A stretch of 64,000 bases of DNA. Origin: Ureibacillus chungkukjangi. Its GTDB lineage: Bacteria; Bacillota; Bacilli; Bacillales_A; Planococcaceae. The notes under the pieces were generated by a model. That model saw nothing but the letters and a program-made list of their open reading frames with translations. It did no database searches and was not told the DNA's origin. Below, piece after piece: positions 1 to 9,980 of the stretch. The DNA is taken from NCBI RefSeq assembly GCF_003217295.1, contig NZ_QJTJ01000001.1:62001-126000 (forward strand), written 5' to 3'. The position numbers and the translations under genes are program-made. Position 1 is the stretch's first letter; every line of letters starts with the position of its first letter.

Positions 1-92
1 ATCTATAAAAATAGATTAATTGAGTAATTTTTACTGTTAGGAGAAGTTAATAGATAAATCTTGTGCCCATATTTACAAAGCAATAATATTTC

Positions 93-138
93 ATATAAAA
101 AAAGACAAAGTGCAGAAGTTAAAAAGTACTTTGTCTTT
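93..138 (-). terminator. Intrinsic terminator of secDF
   Basis: An 11-bp perfect stem (101-111 with 128-138) is followed on the minus strand by a run of seven T. It lies 23 bases past the secDF stop codon. The remaining bases 1-92 show no gene. Confidence 0.85.
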
Positions 139-160
139 AATGTTCTAAATTAAATGTTTA

Positions 161-2428
161 TTAAACAACTGGCTCATCTGAACCCCATTGTTTCTTTTCT
201 TTTCTTTCAACAGCAGTACCTTTTTTGTCCATTTCACGGGCTTTTAAAGAGTACCAAATTTGTGCTGCGATACAAATTGATGAATACATACCTGTTATTA
301 AACCAATAAGTAAGGCGATAGAGAAATTTTGAATTGCTGGTGCACCAAATAGTAATAGTGCAACTACTACGATGATTACTGTTAGCACTGTATTTACAGA
401 ACGTCCCATTGTTTGGCGAAGAGATTTATTGACAATCTCAGCCAGCTCTTCTTTTGTTGTAATTTTACCTTTTCGATCCACATTTTCACGGATACGGTCA
501 AACGTAACGATTGTATCGTTAATAGAGTAACCAACGATTGTTAAAATCGCTGCGATGAATGTAATGTCTATCTCTAAACGCAGCACACTGAATATTGCAA
601 CCATAAAGAATACGTCATGTACTAATGAAGCAATGGCGCCAATACCCATACGCCATTCAAATCTGAATGCCACGTAGATAATAATGCCCAATGCTGCAAT
701 AGCTAAGGCATACATCGCATTTTTCACTAGCTCTTGTCCAACAGTTGGTGAAACTGTACTTACGCTAGGTTCATGACCATAGTCTTCAAGCACTGTGGAC
801 TTATAGTCTAATATTTCTTGTTGTGTTAAATCTTCATTATACGTAATAACAGCCGTATTTTGCTCTTCACCTGAAATAACTATTTTTTCTGCCGGGAAGC
901 CGATTTCCTCAACATATTCTGTTACTTCCTCTTGTGTTAACTGTTGATCTGCAAGTATTTCTACTCGAGTACCGCTAGAGAAATCAATACCCAGATTTAG
1001 CTTGAAGATACCAATAAGTATGGCTCCAACTATTAGAATACCGATTGAGAAGCTATAATATTTTTTACGATTTCTTACAAAGTCTAAGCGATCGAAATTC
1101 GTCGTTAAATCTAATGTTGCTAAACCTTCAGATGCATCATGAATTTTGGATTTACGAACGCCGTATAGGGCTGGACTATTAAAATAGCCGCTATTAATAA
1201 GTAAGCCTATTAAGATTCGTGATAACCATACAGCTGTAATAAAGCTTAGCACGATAGAAATCATTAAAGTAGTAGCAAACCCTTTTACCGAGCTTGTACC
1301 AAAGAAGAATAGTACTGCTGCTGCAAGTAAAGTTGTTACCTGTGCATCAATAATTGCTGATAACGATTGTTTTGAGCCATGCTGATATGCCTCTTTGACA
1401 CTCTTGCCTACACGTAGTTCTTCTCGAATACGCTCAGCAGTTAGAATGTTAGCATCAACTGCCATCCCGATACCAAGAACAAGTGCAGCAATACCTGGTA
1501 ATGTCAATACAGCATTGATTGCATTAAATACAACTAATACTAAGTAAGTAAATACCGATAATGTAATTATTGATACAAAACCTGGTAAGCGGTAGTAGAA
1601 TAGCATGAAAATGAAAATGACTAGTACCCCTATTACACTCGCAAATACTGTGCTATTTAATGCTTGTTCCCCGAATTGAGCACCAACTGAGGTTGAATAA
1701 ATTTCAGTTAACTTAACTGGTAATGCCCCTGCGTTTAAAACACTGGCAAAATCTTTTGTCTCCTGAACAGTAAAATTACCGCTAATCATTACGTCAGTTG
1801 TATTTAAAACCTGATCAACAGCTGCTGCAGAAACAAATTTCGGATCTTCCTTTTGGGCTTCAGCAGCATACGAATCAACGCCCTCTTCAAAATCTAGCCA
1901 TACTACCAATAGATTTTGACCAATTCCCATTTGAGAAACTTGTTTTGTTACTTCCGCAAATTTAGCAGCATCTTTTAATGTAAGTGTTACGATTGGACTG
2001 TTTTGTTGGTCAAATGTAGCAGCTGCTCCACCTTCTTTTAAATCCGTCCCATCTAACAAAATATTGTCATTGACATCTCGGAATGTTAAGTTCGCCGTAC
2101 TTGATAACAATTCACGTGCTGAAGATTGATCATCGATTCCTGCAAGCTGTACACGAATTCGATCTTCACCTTCAACTTGTATACTCGGTTCACTTACACC
2201 GAATTGGTTTATACGATTAGAAAGTGCAGTCGTTGTATCAGTCATTATAGCCTTTGTAATTTCCTGATCATCGTGCAGTGTTTCTACCTTGTATAAAACC
2301 TCAAACCCACCTTGTAAATCAAGCCCGAGTTTTACATCCTTCAAAACTCCTTGTACTGTTGCACCCATTGCAGCAAATAGTACAACTGCTATTAGTACAA
2401 AAGTAAAAATACGGCTTTTAAGCTTCAT
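161..2428 (-). CDS. secDF: Protein translocase subunit SecDF (fused SecD-SecF)
   Basis: Membrane RND-type accessory of the Sec translocon that uses the proton-motive force to help pull preproteins across the membrane. The 755 residues match the fused SecD-SecF form typical of Bacillus (about 740 aa). The SecD half starts with a TM helix, then GLDLQGG near residue 35, a large periplasmic-type domain, and the TM4 motif with VDANI..ER near 325. The SecF half repeats this with LGIDFSSGT near 480 and a second six-TM block. The ATG at 2426-2428 follows a strong GAGGAGG site. It has its own promoter and an unusually long leader (separate entries) and its own terminator, so it is probably monocistronic. 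Confidence 0.97.
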   Translation of the reverse strand: MKLKSRIFTFVLIAVVLFAAMGATVQGVLKDVKLGLDLQGGFEVLYKVETLHDDQEITKAIMTDTTTALSNRINQFGVSEPSIQVEGEDRIRVQLAGIDDQSSARELLSSTANLTFRDVNDNILLDGTDLKEGGAAATFDQQNSPIVTLTLKDAAKFAEVTKQVSQMGIGQNLLVVWLDFEEGVDSYAAEAQKEDPKFVSAAAVDQVLNTTDVMISGNFTVQETKDFASVLNAGALPVKLTEIYSTSVGAQFGEQALNSTVFASVIGVLVIFIFMLFYYRLPGFVSIITLSVFTYLVLVVFNAINAVLTLPGIAALVLGIGMAVDANILTAERIREELRVGKSVKEAYQHGSKQSLSAIIDAQVTTLLAAAVLFFFGTSSVKGFATTLMISIVLSFITAVWLSRILIGLLINSGYFNSPALYGVRKSKIHDASEGLATLDLTTNFDRLDFVRNRKKYYSFSIGILIVGAILIGIFKLNLGIDFSSGTRVEILADQQLTQEEVTEYVEEIGFPAEKIVISGEEQNTAVITYNEDLTQQEILDYKSTVLEDYGHEPSVSTVSPTVGQELVKNAMYALAIAALGIIIYVAFRFEWRMGIGAIASLVHDVFFMVAIFSVLRLEIDITFIAAILTIVGYSINDTIVTFDRIRENVDRKGKITTKEELAEIVNKSLRQTMGRSVNTVLTVIIVVVALLLFGAPAIQNFSIALLIGLITGMYSSICIAAQIWYSLKAREMDKKGTAVERKEKKQWGSDEPVV

Positions 2429-2449
2429 ATGTAAATCCTCCTCAAATTA

Positions 2450-2473
2450 GTGTATACAGCTTGATGTATACAC
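2450..2473. repeat. 24-bp inverted repeat in secDF leader
   Basis: Two 9-base arms, GTGTATACA and TGTATACAC, are separated by six bases and sit about 20 bases upstream of the secDF start, directly before the ribosome-binding site. It could be an operator or an RNA hairpin. No matching regulator is identifiable here. Confidence 0.6.
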
Positions 2474-2604
2474 ATTAGAAAAACACTATTTCACTGCATT
2501 TAGGCAGTAAATAGAATGTTGCGTGTTCTAATAGAATAGCTATAGAAAATAGATATCATATTAGACTTTAACAACTAGCAATTACTATCGCTTTTCATTT
2601 TCTA

Positions 2605-2640
2605 TTAGTTTAAACAACTAAACTAAATAGGACTAGTTTA
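2605..2640 (-). promoter_or_regulatory. Competing hairpins in secDF leader
   Basis: Read on the minus strand, the segment at 2619-2626 (TTAGTTTA) can pair either with the upstream segment 2634-2640 (TAAACTA) or with the downstream segment 2605-2612 (TAAACTAA). The two hairpins exclude each other. Both are A/T-rich and weak, so a regulatory role is inference. Confidence 0.35.
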
Positions 2641-2652
2641 TGTACAAAACTA

Positions 2653-2681
2653 ATTATGAAACACGATTCGCTAGCTGTCAA
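2653..2681 (-). promoter_or_regulatory. SigA-type promoter of secDF
   Basis: TTGACA (2676-2681) and CATAAT (2653-2658) are separated by 17 bases on the minus strand. The inferred transcript start near 2646 gives a leader of roughly 215 nt before the secDF ATG. Confidence 0.75.
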
Positions 2682-2697
2682 ACCAATGTACATGGTT

Positions 2698-3015
2698 TTA
2701 TTTATCACTTTCTACAGTTTTGGACTTTAATAACTCTTGTAATTCGTGGTTACTTATGTCCTCAAACCAATTTTCTGAACGGAATTGCTGGATTTGGAAA
2801 TAGCTAACAATTTCTGACGGCTTCACTGAATAAATAGTCTCGACTATTTCATATAATCGCAGTTCCTCTACTTTTTTTCGTCTCCATCTTTTCTTGATGC
2901 AAAAATTCCAGATATCCTCTAAAGTGATTCCATCATATTCATAGTAATTTATTTCATCCATTTTGCTTTGTAATACTGGTAAAACCTCTTTGTATAGCTG
3001 TTCGAACTGAATCAT
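2698..3015 (-). CDS. comN: Post-transcriptional competence regulator ComN-like
   Basis: Small soluble protein of 105 residues. It is assigned as the homologue of B. subtilis ComN (YrzD), which affects comE mRNA and locates at the division site. Support is the size and the conserved place between spoVB and secDF, plus a helical charged sequence with a basic cluster (KKRWRRKK). No catalytic motif is visible. The open frame continues 34 codons upstream, but the ATG at 3013-3015 has GGGGGGAT six bases before it. It is divergent from spoVB. The name rests mainly on synteny. Confidence 0.75.
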   Translation of the reverse strand: MIQFEQLYKEVLPVLQSKMDEINYYEYDGITLEDIWNFCIKKRWRRKKVEELRLYEIVETIYSVKPSEIVSYFQIQQFRSENWFEDISNHELQELLKSKTVESDK

Positions 3016-3107
3016 GACAATCCCCCCAACCAATAGTTTTAACTTACTACATTCAAGCATACAAATATTGTATCTGAAATTTCTTGAAATGAGAAGGGAT
3101 TGAATGA

Positions 3108-4625
3108 ATGAGTTCATTTGTTAAAGGAACTGTTTTTCTAACGTTTGTAATTTTTTTATCTAAATTGTTCGGCTTCATATATAGGATGCAGTTCATGCGG
3201 GTGGCCGGAGCAGAAGCTGTAGGTATTTACATGACTGCCTATCCTGCATTTATCTTCTTCGTGTCACTATTACAATTAGGTATACCTATTGCTGTTGCAA
3301 AAGTAATAGCTGAGCTCCATGCTAAACGAAGAGATCACCTATTAAAATCAGTTATGACAACAGCCACTAGATGGGCAATTATTTCGATTATCATTTTTAC
3401 ACCGTTACTGTTTTTGTTTATACCATACTTAGCTGGGACACTTTTACATAACGATGCAACAAGACTAACGCTTTATATTGGTTTAGGGGCTGTTCCGATT
3501 GTAGTTTTTTCAGCGCTAATAAGAGGGTATTTACAGGGTATTGCTGTTATTTCTGCAACTGCTTGGTCACAGATGCTAGAACAGGTTATTCGTATCGGGT
3601 TAATCACTTTACTTCTACCTTTACTTGTTACAGCAGATAACCCTGCTTTAACAGCGGGTTATGCAATGGGTATCACAGCATTTGGAGAGGTTTTCTCATT
3701 CATATATCTATACATTCACTATCAATATAAGAAAAAGAAAACAAAGAAATCAGAAGCAGATAAGGCCTATCCTGCGATGCCACTATTAAGAATTGCTGTG
3801 CCATCAGCAGGAAGCCGATTATTTGGGACATTTACTTGGTTTTTAGAGCCTATCGTTTTCCTAAAAGCCTTGACCGTTTCAGGGCTTACTGCAGTAGGAG
3901 CAACTACCTTGTACGGAATTATTTCAGGTGTACATGTACCATTGCTTTTATTCCCTTCCTTCATTCCAAACGCTCTAGCAATTGTTCTTATCCCAGCTGT
4001 CAGTGATGCTGTTGCAAGAAGTAATACTCAATTATTAAATGAACGGATTGGTATTTCTTTACGACTTTCTTCTTTAGTAGGCTGTTATGCTGCCACTTAT
4101 TTCTTCATCCATGGTGATGAGCTTGCAATGAAGCTCTTCGACTTAGAAGAGAATCGTGGTTTTATGAAGATTTTAGCACCTATATTTTATTTCTATTATA
4201 TTCAAAGTCCGCTTCACTCTATTTTACAGGCAATGGATGAAGCTCGTCCTGCTATGATGAATTCTATTTACGGTGGTTTAGGAAAGCTATTTGTTATGTT
4301 TGTACTAGCCTCTCAACCGTTTATACAAGAATACGGTGCCATTATTGCGATTGGCTTTGGTGTATTAGTTACTTCATTCTTGCATATGGCAACACTACGT
4401 GGACACAAAATGATTGCAGCTGGATTTAGATTTTTTGCTATTCCGTATGGGATTTTCATATTAACTTGCTTTTTACAAACCTATCTTATCCCTAAGGTAT
4501 CATTTAATTTTTGGACAAACAGTGCGTTGACCTTGATTATCTTAACTCTATTATTAATCCTTACAAATCAAATCAAATGGAGTGACTTTAAAGTTTTACG
4601 CTCAGTCGTTTCACGTCGTTCTTAG
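3108..4625 (+). CDS. spoVB: Stage V sporulation protein B, MOP-family lipid flippase
   Basis: Polytopic membrane protein of 505 aa with about 14 predicted TM segments, belonging to the polysaccharide-biosynthesis/MurJ-like MOP exporter superfamily. In B. subtilis SpoVB is needed for spore cortex formation and is thought to flip a peptidoglycan precursor. The N-terminus (FVKGTVFLTFVIFLSKLFGF) is characteristic of this family. The ATG at 3108 has a GAAGGGAT site. It is the only plus-strand gene in the first 12 kb, and its last 15 bases overlap the convergent DUF421 gene. Confidence 0.92.
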   Translation: MSSFVKGTVFLTFVIFLSKLFGFIYRMQFMRVAGAEAVGIYMTAYPAFIFFVSLLQLGIPIAVAKVIAELHAKRRDHLLKSVMTTATRWAIISIIIFTPLLFLFIPYLAGTLLHNDATRLTLYIGLGAVPIVVFSALIRGYLQGIAVISATAWSQMLEQVIRIGLITLLLPLLVTADNPALTAGYAMGITAFGEVFSFIYLYIHYQYKKKKTKKSEADKAYPAMPLLRIAVPSAGSRLFGTFTWFLEPIVFLKALTVSGLTAVGATTLYGIISGVHVPLLLFPSFIPNALAIVLIPAVSDAVARSNTQLLNERIGISLRLSSLVGCYAATYFFIHGDELAMKLFDLEENRGFMKILAPIFYFYYIQSPLHSILQAMDEARPAMMNSIYGGLGKLFVMFVLASQPFIQEYGAIIAIGFGVLVTSFLHMATLRGHKMIAAGFRFFAIPYGIFILTCFLQTYLIPKVSFNFWTNSALTLIILTLLLILTNQIKWSDFKVLRSVVSRRS

Positions 4626-5249
4626 TTGAACATGAAGCTCGTTGTCTTCAAAGCAGCAATAGAAGATATCCTTTATCCTTTTTTCATAGCCCTGTTTTTT
4701 AAGTTCACTTAGTAGCCATTCTTTTTCTTTGTTCATAAGCTTTAAATGCTTTTCAACGATATAACCATCCACAATTAGTGGCAGTATCAGTGGATCATCA
4801 CTTTTTAAAAATATAGATAGTTTCCCTGAGGGTTCTAAAAAGGCATAGTCAATTTGCTGCACTGATGGAACCCTTTCTTCACGCATTTGTTGAAATAAGT
4901 CATCTAAATTATATCTCTGTTTTCGCATTTGCTCTTGGTCAATAACACCATCTCTTATAATTAGAGACGGATCTCCATCAATGACATCACGCATTTTTTT
5001 ACTCTTTAAAGTTAATAAAGAATTGATAAATTGAATGATCAGTAAAATAATAATGGGGAAGATATTTTGAAAGACGGGTTTATCCACATCCTCTAAAGCA
5101 AACGCAACACATTCAGCGATTAATACAAAGACTACTAAGTCCATGATACTTAGTTCGCCAACTTCCCTTTTGCCCATAAGACGAAATACAACTAGTATAA
5201 AAATATACAGAAATACTGTTCTAATAAGAATCTCAATATAAGTTTCCAT
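4611..5249 (-). CDS. DUF421 membrane protein (YrbG/YetF family)
   Basis: 212 aa. Three hydrophobic helices lie in roughly the first 75 residues, with the conserved RLMGKREVGELSIMDLV segment between the first two. Two small cytoplasmic domains rich in charged residues follow. This is the DUF421/YetF organisation. B. subtilis yrbG occupies the same site next to spoVB. Some DUF421 proteins are linked to spores or germination, but the biochemical role is unknown. The ATG is preceded by GGTGAGGAT. It overlaps the 3' end of spoVB tail to tail. Confidence 0.85.
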   Translation of the reverse strand: METYIEILIRTVFLYIFILVVFRLMGKREVGELSIMDLVVFVLIAECVAFALEDVDKPVFQNIFPIIILLIIQFINSLLTLKSKKMRDVIDGDPSLIIRDGVIDQEQMRKQRYNLDDLFQQMREERVPSVQQIDYAFLEPSGKLSIFLKSDDPLILPLIVDGYIVEKHLKLMNKEKEWLLSELKKQGYEKRIKDIFYCCFEDNELHVQLRTT

Positions 5250-5335
5250 ATATCCTCACCCTCCACTACTCATTTTGAGCACTAGAGGAAAGAAGTATGC
5301 ATTGAAAAAGAATTTCTGCAATTTGTCCTAACAGC

Positions 5336-5385
5336 AAAAAAGCTTACTAAGCTCGGAGCTTGTCCGATTTAGTAAGCTTTTATTT
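5336..5385 (-). terminator. Terminator of the ruvA-ruvB-queA-tgt-yajC operon
   Basis: A long hairpin has outer arms 5338-5350 and 5369-5381 (AAGCTTACTAA/TTAGTAAGCTT) with an inner tcgga/tccga stem. A T-run of six follows on the minus strand just past the yajC stop. T-rich sequence also follows on the plus strand, so it may act both ways. Confidence 0.85.
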
Positions 5386-5391
5386 TTGATA

Positions 5392-5655
5392 TTATTTTTC
5401 AGTAAGTACTCGACCGATTGCTTGGCGCTCGAATTTTAAACGAGTTTTACCATCAACAAGAATGTAAACTGCAGCATCCTCAATAGCATCAACTTCACCA
5501 TGTAGTCCACCAATTGTTACCACTTGGTCTCCACGTTTAATGCTGTTTTGCATTTGAGCAGTTTGTTTTTGTTTCTTTTGTGCTGGACGGATTAAAATGA
5601 ACCACATCGCAACGAACATAATAAGAATTGGAAGTAAACCAACGATTGTATCCAT
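5392..5655 (-). CDS. yajC: Sec translocon accessory protein YajC (YrbF)
   Basis: 87 aa with a single N-terminal TM helix (ILIMFVAMWFILIRPAQKK) and a small cytoplasmic domain containing KRGDQVVTIGGLHGEV, the YajC signature. It associates with SecDF, which lies close by but in a separate transcription unit. The start follows a near-perfect GGAGGA ribosome-binding site. It is the last gene of the ruvAB-queA-tgt operon, the same place as yrbF in B. subtilis. Confidence 0.95.
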   Translation of the reverse strand: MDTIVGLLPILIMFVAMWFILIRPAQKKQKQTAQMQNSIKRGDQVVTIGGLHGEVDAIEDAAVYILVDGKTRLKFERQAIGRVLTEK

Positions 5656-5798
5656 AGTTATATGTCCTCCTTTCTAAATCTCACTTCTTAAGTATAGTAT
5701 ATTTCGAATAGAAAAAGCGATTTGAAACTATTATTTTTATGAAAATAATCACACTTTTTCATATTCTTCAAATTTCCGCCATATTAATAAGCTTATTT

Positions 5799-6992
<1,194 letters not shown>

Positions 6993-7033
6993 TTAGGTTT
7001 CCCCGATTAGTTAATCAAGTTTTCGAAAATAAA

Positions 7034-8074
7034 TTACGAGCGAGCAGGTCGAATAAACATTGCGTCACCAAAGCTAAAGAATCGATATTTTTCTTCCACT
7101 GCTCTATTATACGCATTTAAAATAATATCTCTAGAAGTTAACGCACTTACTAGCATTACTAAAGTAGATTTAGGTAGATGGAAGTTCGTAATTAGCCCAT
7201 CAATAGCTTTATATTCAAAGCCTGGATAGATAAAGATATTTGTCCACCCTTGCTCAGCACGAATCTCGCCCTCGTATTTTTGTGCAATAGTCTCTAAAGT
7301 TCGTGTAGAAGTAGTACCAACTGCAACAACCTTACCACCATTTGCTTTAGTTCGATTAATCGTTTTTGCTGCTTCTTCTGTTACACTATAAAACTCAGAA
7401 TGCATATCATGGCTTTCAATGGATTCTACACTTACAGGACGGAATGTACCAAGTCCTACATGTAAGGTAATAAAGACAATTTCGACGCCTTTTTCTTTAA
7501 TCTGCTCCAAAATTTCATTGGTAAAATGTAACCCGGCTGTTGGAGCAGCTGCAGAACCAATTTCTTTAGAGTAAACGGTTTGATAGCGTTCGCGATTTTC
7601 CAATTTCTCATGGATATATGGAGGAAGTGGCATTTCACCTAGCTGATCTAAAATCTCATAAAAGATACCGTCATAACTAAATTTAAATAGACGACCACCA
7701 TGATCTAGCTCTCCTGTACAGATTGCTTTTAGTAGCCCGTCACCAAATGTAACTTCTGTCCCAACTTTGACACGCTTGGCTGGTTTAACTAGAGTTTCCC
7801 ATTCATCATCATTTCCTTGCTTCAGCAAAAGAACCTCGATATGTGCACCTGTTTCTTCCTTGACACCAAAAAGTCTGGCAGGCATAACTCTTGTATCATT
7901 TAAAACAAGACAATCCCCTTTTTGTAATTCATCTACAATTTGTGGGAAGTGACTATGTTCAACCTCACCTGTTTTACGATCTACAATCATTAACCGACTT
8001 GCTGTTCGGTCTTCTAATGGCGTTTGAGCAATTAGCTCTTCAGGTAAATGGAAATCAAAATCTTCTACTTTCAT
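7034..8074 (-). CDS. queA: S-adenosylmethionine:tRNA ribosyltransferase-isomerase
   Basis: Transfers and rearranges the ribose of AdoMet onto preQ1-tRNA to make epoxyqueuosine. The frame carries the conserved QueA blocks: [17 protein letters not shown] at the N-terminus, [54 protein letters not shown] and [10 protein letters not shown]-like at the end. I chose the ATG at 8074 because it aligns with the family start. An ATG six codons upstream (8092) overlaps the ruvB stop as TAATG and could allow coupled translation, but it has no good Shine-Dalgarno. Confidence 0.96.
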   Translation of the reverse strand: MKVEDFDFHLPEELIAQTPLEDRTASRLMIVDRKTGEVEHSHFPQIVDELQKGDCLVLNDTRVMPARLFGVKEETGAHIEVLLLKQGNDDEWETLVKPAKRVKVGTEVTFGDGLLKAICTGELDHGGRLFKFSYDGIFYEILDQLGEMPLPPYIHEKLENRERYQTVYSKEIGSAAAPTAGLHFTNEILEQIKEKGVEIVFITLHVGLGTFRPVSVESIESHDMHSEFYSVTEEAAKTINRTKANGGKVVAVGTTSTRTLETIAQKYEGEIRAEQGWTNIFIYPGFEYKAIDGLITNFHLPKSTLVMLVSALTSRDIILNAYNRAVEEKYRFFSFGDAMFIRPARS

Positions 8075-8091
8075 TTTTACAACTTCTTTCA

Positions 8092-9096
8092 TTATGATTG
8101 TTCTGGATAAGTATAACCAAAATGGTCATAGGCTAATTTCGTTGCTTCTCGACCTCTTGGTGTTCTTTGAATAAACCCAATTTGCATTAAATATGGTTCA
8201 TATACGTCCTCAATTGTCTGGCTTTCCTCACCGATAGAAGCAGCAATTGTATCAAGGCCAACTGGACCGCCTCGGAAGCGCTCAATCATGCTAACCATCA
8301 GCTTATGATCGATATGATCAAGTCCTTGAGGATCAACTTGCAGTAATTCGAGTGCTTGGTTGGCTAATGGATGTGAGATAGATCCATCCCCTAACACCTG
8401 AGCATAATCACGAACCCGTTTTAATAAGCGATTGGCAATACGTGGAGTCCCTCTGGAACGACGCGCTATTTCTCGTGCAGCCAGTCGATCGATTTCCACA
8501 TTAAATAATTGACTACTACGTAAAACAATTTCTACTAGTGCCTCTTCATCATAAAAATCAAGTCTCAATAAAACACCAAATCGGTCTCTTAATGGGGCTG
8601 ATAAGGCACCAGCTCTTGTTGTAGCACCAACTAAAGTAAATGGCGGTAAATCCAAACGTATCGACCTTGCCTCTGGTCCCTTCCCTACTACAATATCTAA
8701 GCAAAAGTCCTCCATAGCAGGATAGAGAACCTCTTCTATCGCTCTTGGGAGTCTGTGTATTTCATCTATAAATAAAACATCTCCCGGTTGCAGCGAGCTA
8801 ACAATGGCTGCTAAATCTCCAGGTCGTTCAATCGCAGGTCCACTTGTTAAACGAATATTTACATCCATTTCATTTGAAATGACTGTTGCTAACGTGGTTT
8901 TCCCTAATCCAGGAGGTCCATATAATAATACATGATCTAAACTCTCTTGACGGAGCTTTGCAGCTTCTATGAAAATACTTAAACTTTCTTTTACCTTATG
9001 CTGCCCAATATATTGAGAAAGCTTTTGTGGTCTAAGTGATAGCTCATATTGCTCATCAAAATCATTTGATTCACTTGAAATAATTCGTTCGGACAT
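8092..9096 (-). CDS. ruvB: Holliday junction branch-migration ATPase RuvB
   Basis: AAA+ hexameric motor that, with RuvA, drives branch migration of Holliday junctions. The 334 residues contain Walker [10 protein letters not shown] at 60-68, Walker B FIDEIHRL near 110, sensor 1 GATTRAGAL near 155, the Arg-finger region APLRDRFG, and a C-terminal winged helix ending in TPRGREAT. The start has an excellent AAGGAGGAGG. It lies 12 bases downstream of ruvA. Confidence 0.98.
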   Translation of the reverse strand: MSERIISSESNDFDEQYELSLRPQKLSQYIGQHKVKESLSIFIEAAKLRQESLDHVLLYGPPGLGKTTLATVISNEMDVNIRLTSGPAIERPGDLAAIVSSLQPGDVLFIDEIHRLPRAIEEVLYPAMEDFCLDIVVGKGPEARSIRLDLPPFTLVGATTRAGALSAPLRDRFGVLLRLDFYDEEALVEIVLRSSQLFNVEIDRLAAREIARRSRGTPRIANRLLKRVRDYAQVLGDGSISHPLANQALELLQVDPQGLDHIDHKLMVSMIERFRGGPVGLDTIAASIGEESQTIEDVYEPYLMQIGFIQRTPRGREATKLAYDHFGYTYPEQS

Positions 9097-9108
9097 GATT
9101 CCTCCTCC

Positions 9109-9729
9109 TTACTTCATTTTTAGCAACAGCTGCAATGCTTGTTTCATATAGCTTTCAGTTGTCGTAAGCTCGCCATTATCCTCTAAGCTAGGTCTAATTT
9201 TCGTTAGCTCCTTATCAGAGTACCCAAGTGCAAGTAATGCTAAGATAGCTTCCTCTAGTTCTTGCTTGTTCGGATTCACGCCAAATAACGGTAATTCATC
9301 CTCTGAACTCGGCAATTCTACCTGCTCGAGTAATGAACCAAGCTTTCCTTTTAAATCGAGAATCATCTGTCTTGCAGTCTTTTTTCCTACGCCAGGAAAT
9401 TTAACTAAAAATGCTTCATCTTCCATTTCAATAGCTGAAATTACTTGTGAAGGATTTCCACTAGCTAAAATAGCTAACGCTCCCTTTGGACCTATTCCTG
9501 AAACTTGAATAAGTTTGCGGAATAGCTCTCTTTCATCAAGAGATCTAAAGCCAAATAGCATCTGGGCATCTTCCCGTACATGCATATGTATAAAAATTTG
9601 TTGAAGCTCTTCTTTTATACGAAAGGCAAAAGGATTTGGTGTGAATATCTGCCAGCCTAAGCCTTGCTGCTCTAAAACTACATACTCTGGTGTAATACGT
9701 TTTATTTGTCCAATTATATAATCATACAT
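9109..9729 (-). CDS. ruvA: Holliday junction DNA-binding protein RuvA
   Basis: Tetrameric junction-binding partner of RuvB. 206 aa from the ATG at 9729 (MYDYIIGQI, the family start). The open frame reaches 17 codons further, but only this ATG has GGGGGAA before it. An OB-fold is followed by two helix-hairpin-helix motifs (VSGIGPKGALAIL near 77 and FPGVGKKTARQMI near 112) and a C-terminal three-helix domain that contacts RuvB. It is the first gene of ruvA-ruvB-queA-tgt-yajC. The bofC gene usually found upstream in B. subtilis is absent. Confidence 0.97.
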   Translation of the reverse strand: MYDYIIGQIKRITPEYVVLEQQGLGWQIFTPNPFAFRIKEELQQIFIHMHVREDAQMLFGFRSLDERELFRKLIQVSGIGPKGALAILASGNPSQVISAIEMEDEAFLVKFPGVGKKTARQMILDLKGKLGSLLEQVELPSSEDELPLFGVNPNKQELEEAILALLALGYSDKELTKIRPSLEDNGELTTTESYMKQALQLLLKMK

Positions 9730-9768
9730 CTTCGTTCCCCCACATTCACTGCTATAAATTATAGCATA

Positions 9769-9791
9769 TTGTTCGGTCATACCCCGAACAA
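9769..9791. repeat. Inverted repeat upstream of ruvA
   Basis: TTGTTCGG and CCGAACAA arms are separated by seven bases. They lie about 40 bases upstream of the ruvA start and next to a TATAAT-like element (GCTATAAT on the minus strand). It is not a canonical DinR/LexA box, because the half-sites face the wrong way. Confidence 0.45.
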
Positions 9792-9842
9792 ATTCAACTG
9801 CCTACTCTTTAAAACTAGTTTAAAAATTCGATAGAAGAACAC

Positions 9843-9872
9843 AACTCGACCCTATTAGATCGAGTTGATGTT
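9843..9872 (+). terminator. Hairpin with T-run between ruvA and the kinase-fold gene
   Basis: Arms AACTCGA and TCGAGTT are followed on the plus strand by gatgtttttt. No plus-strand gene precedes it, so it may only insulate antisense transcription. Function is uncertain. Confidence 0.35.
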
Positions 9873-9896
9873 TTTTCTTCTTGCAATGGTTTTTCG

Positions 9897-9930
9897 CCAA
9901 AAGAAAGACCGTCCTTTTAGACGGCCGAGT
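9897..9930 (-). terminator. Intrinsic terminator of safA/kinase-fold operon
   Basis: A CCGTC/GACGG stem (9910-9914 with 9921-9925) is followed on the minus strand by TCTTTCTTTT, about 50 bases beyond the stop at 9981. Confidence 0.65.
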
Positions 9931-9980
9931 TGACTTTATAGTTTATAAATGATTCTTTCATTTTATCATAAAATCCGTTA

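Noticed and set aside
9769-9791. LexA/DinR operator at ruvA
   Set aside because: The consensus GAAC-N4-GTTC is not met; the half-sites face outward with a seven-base gap.
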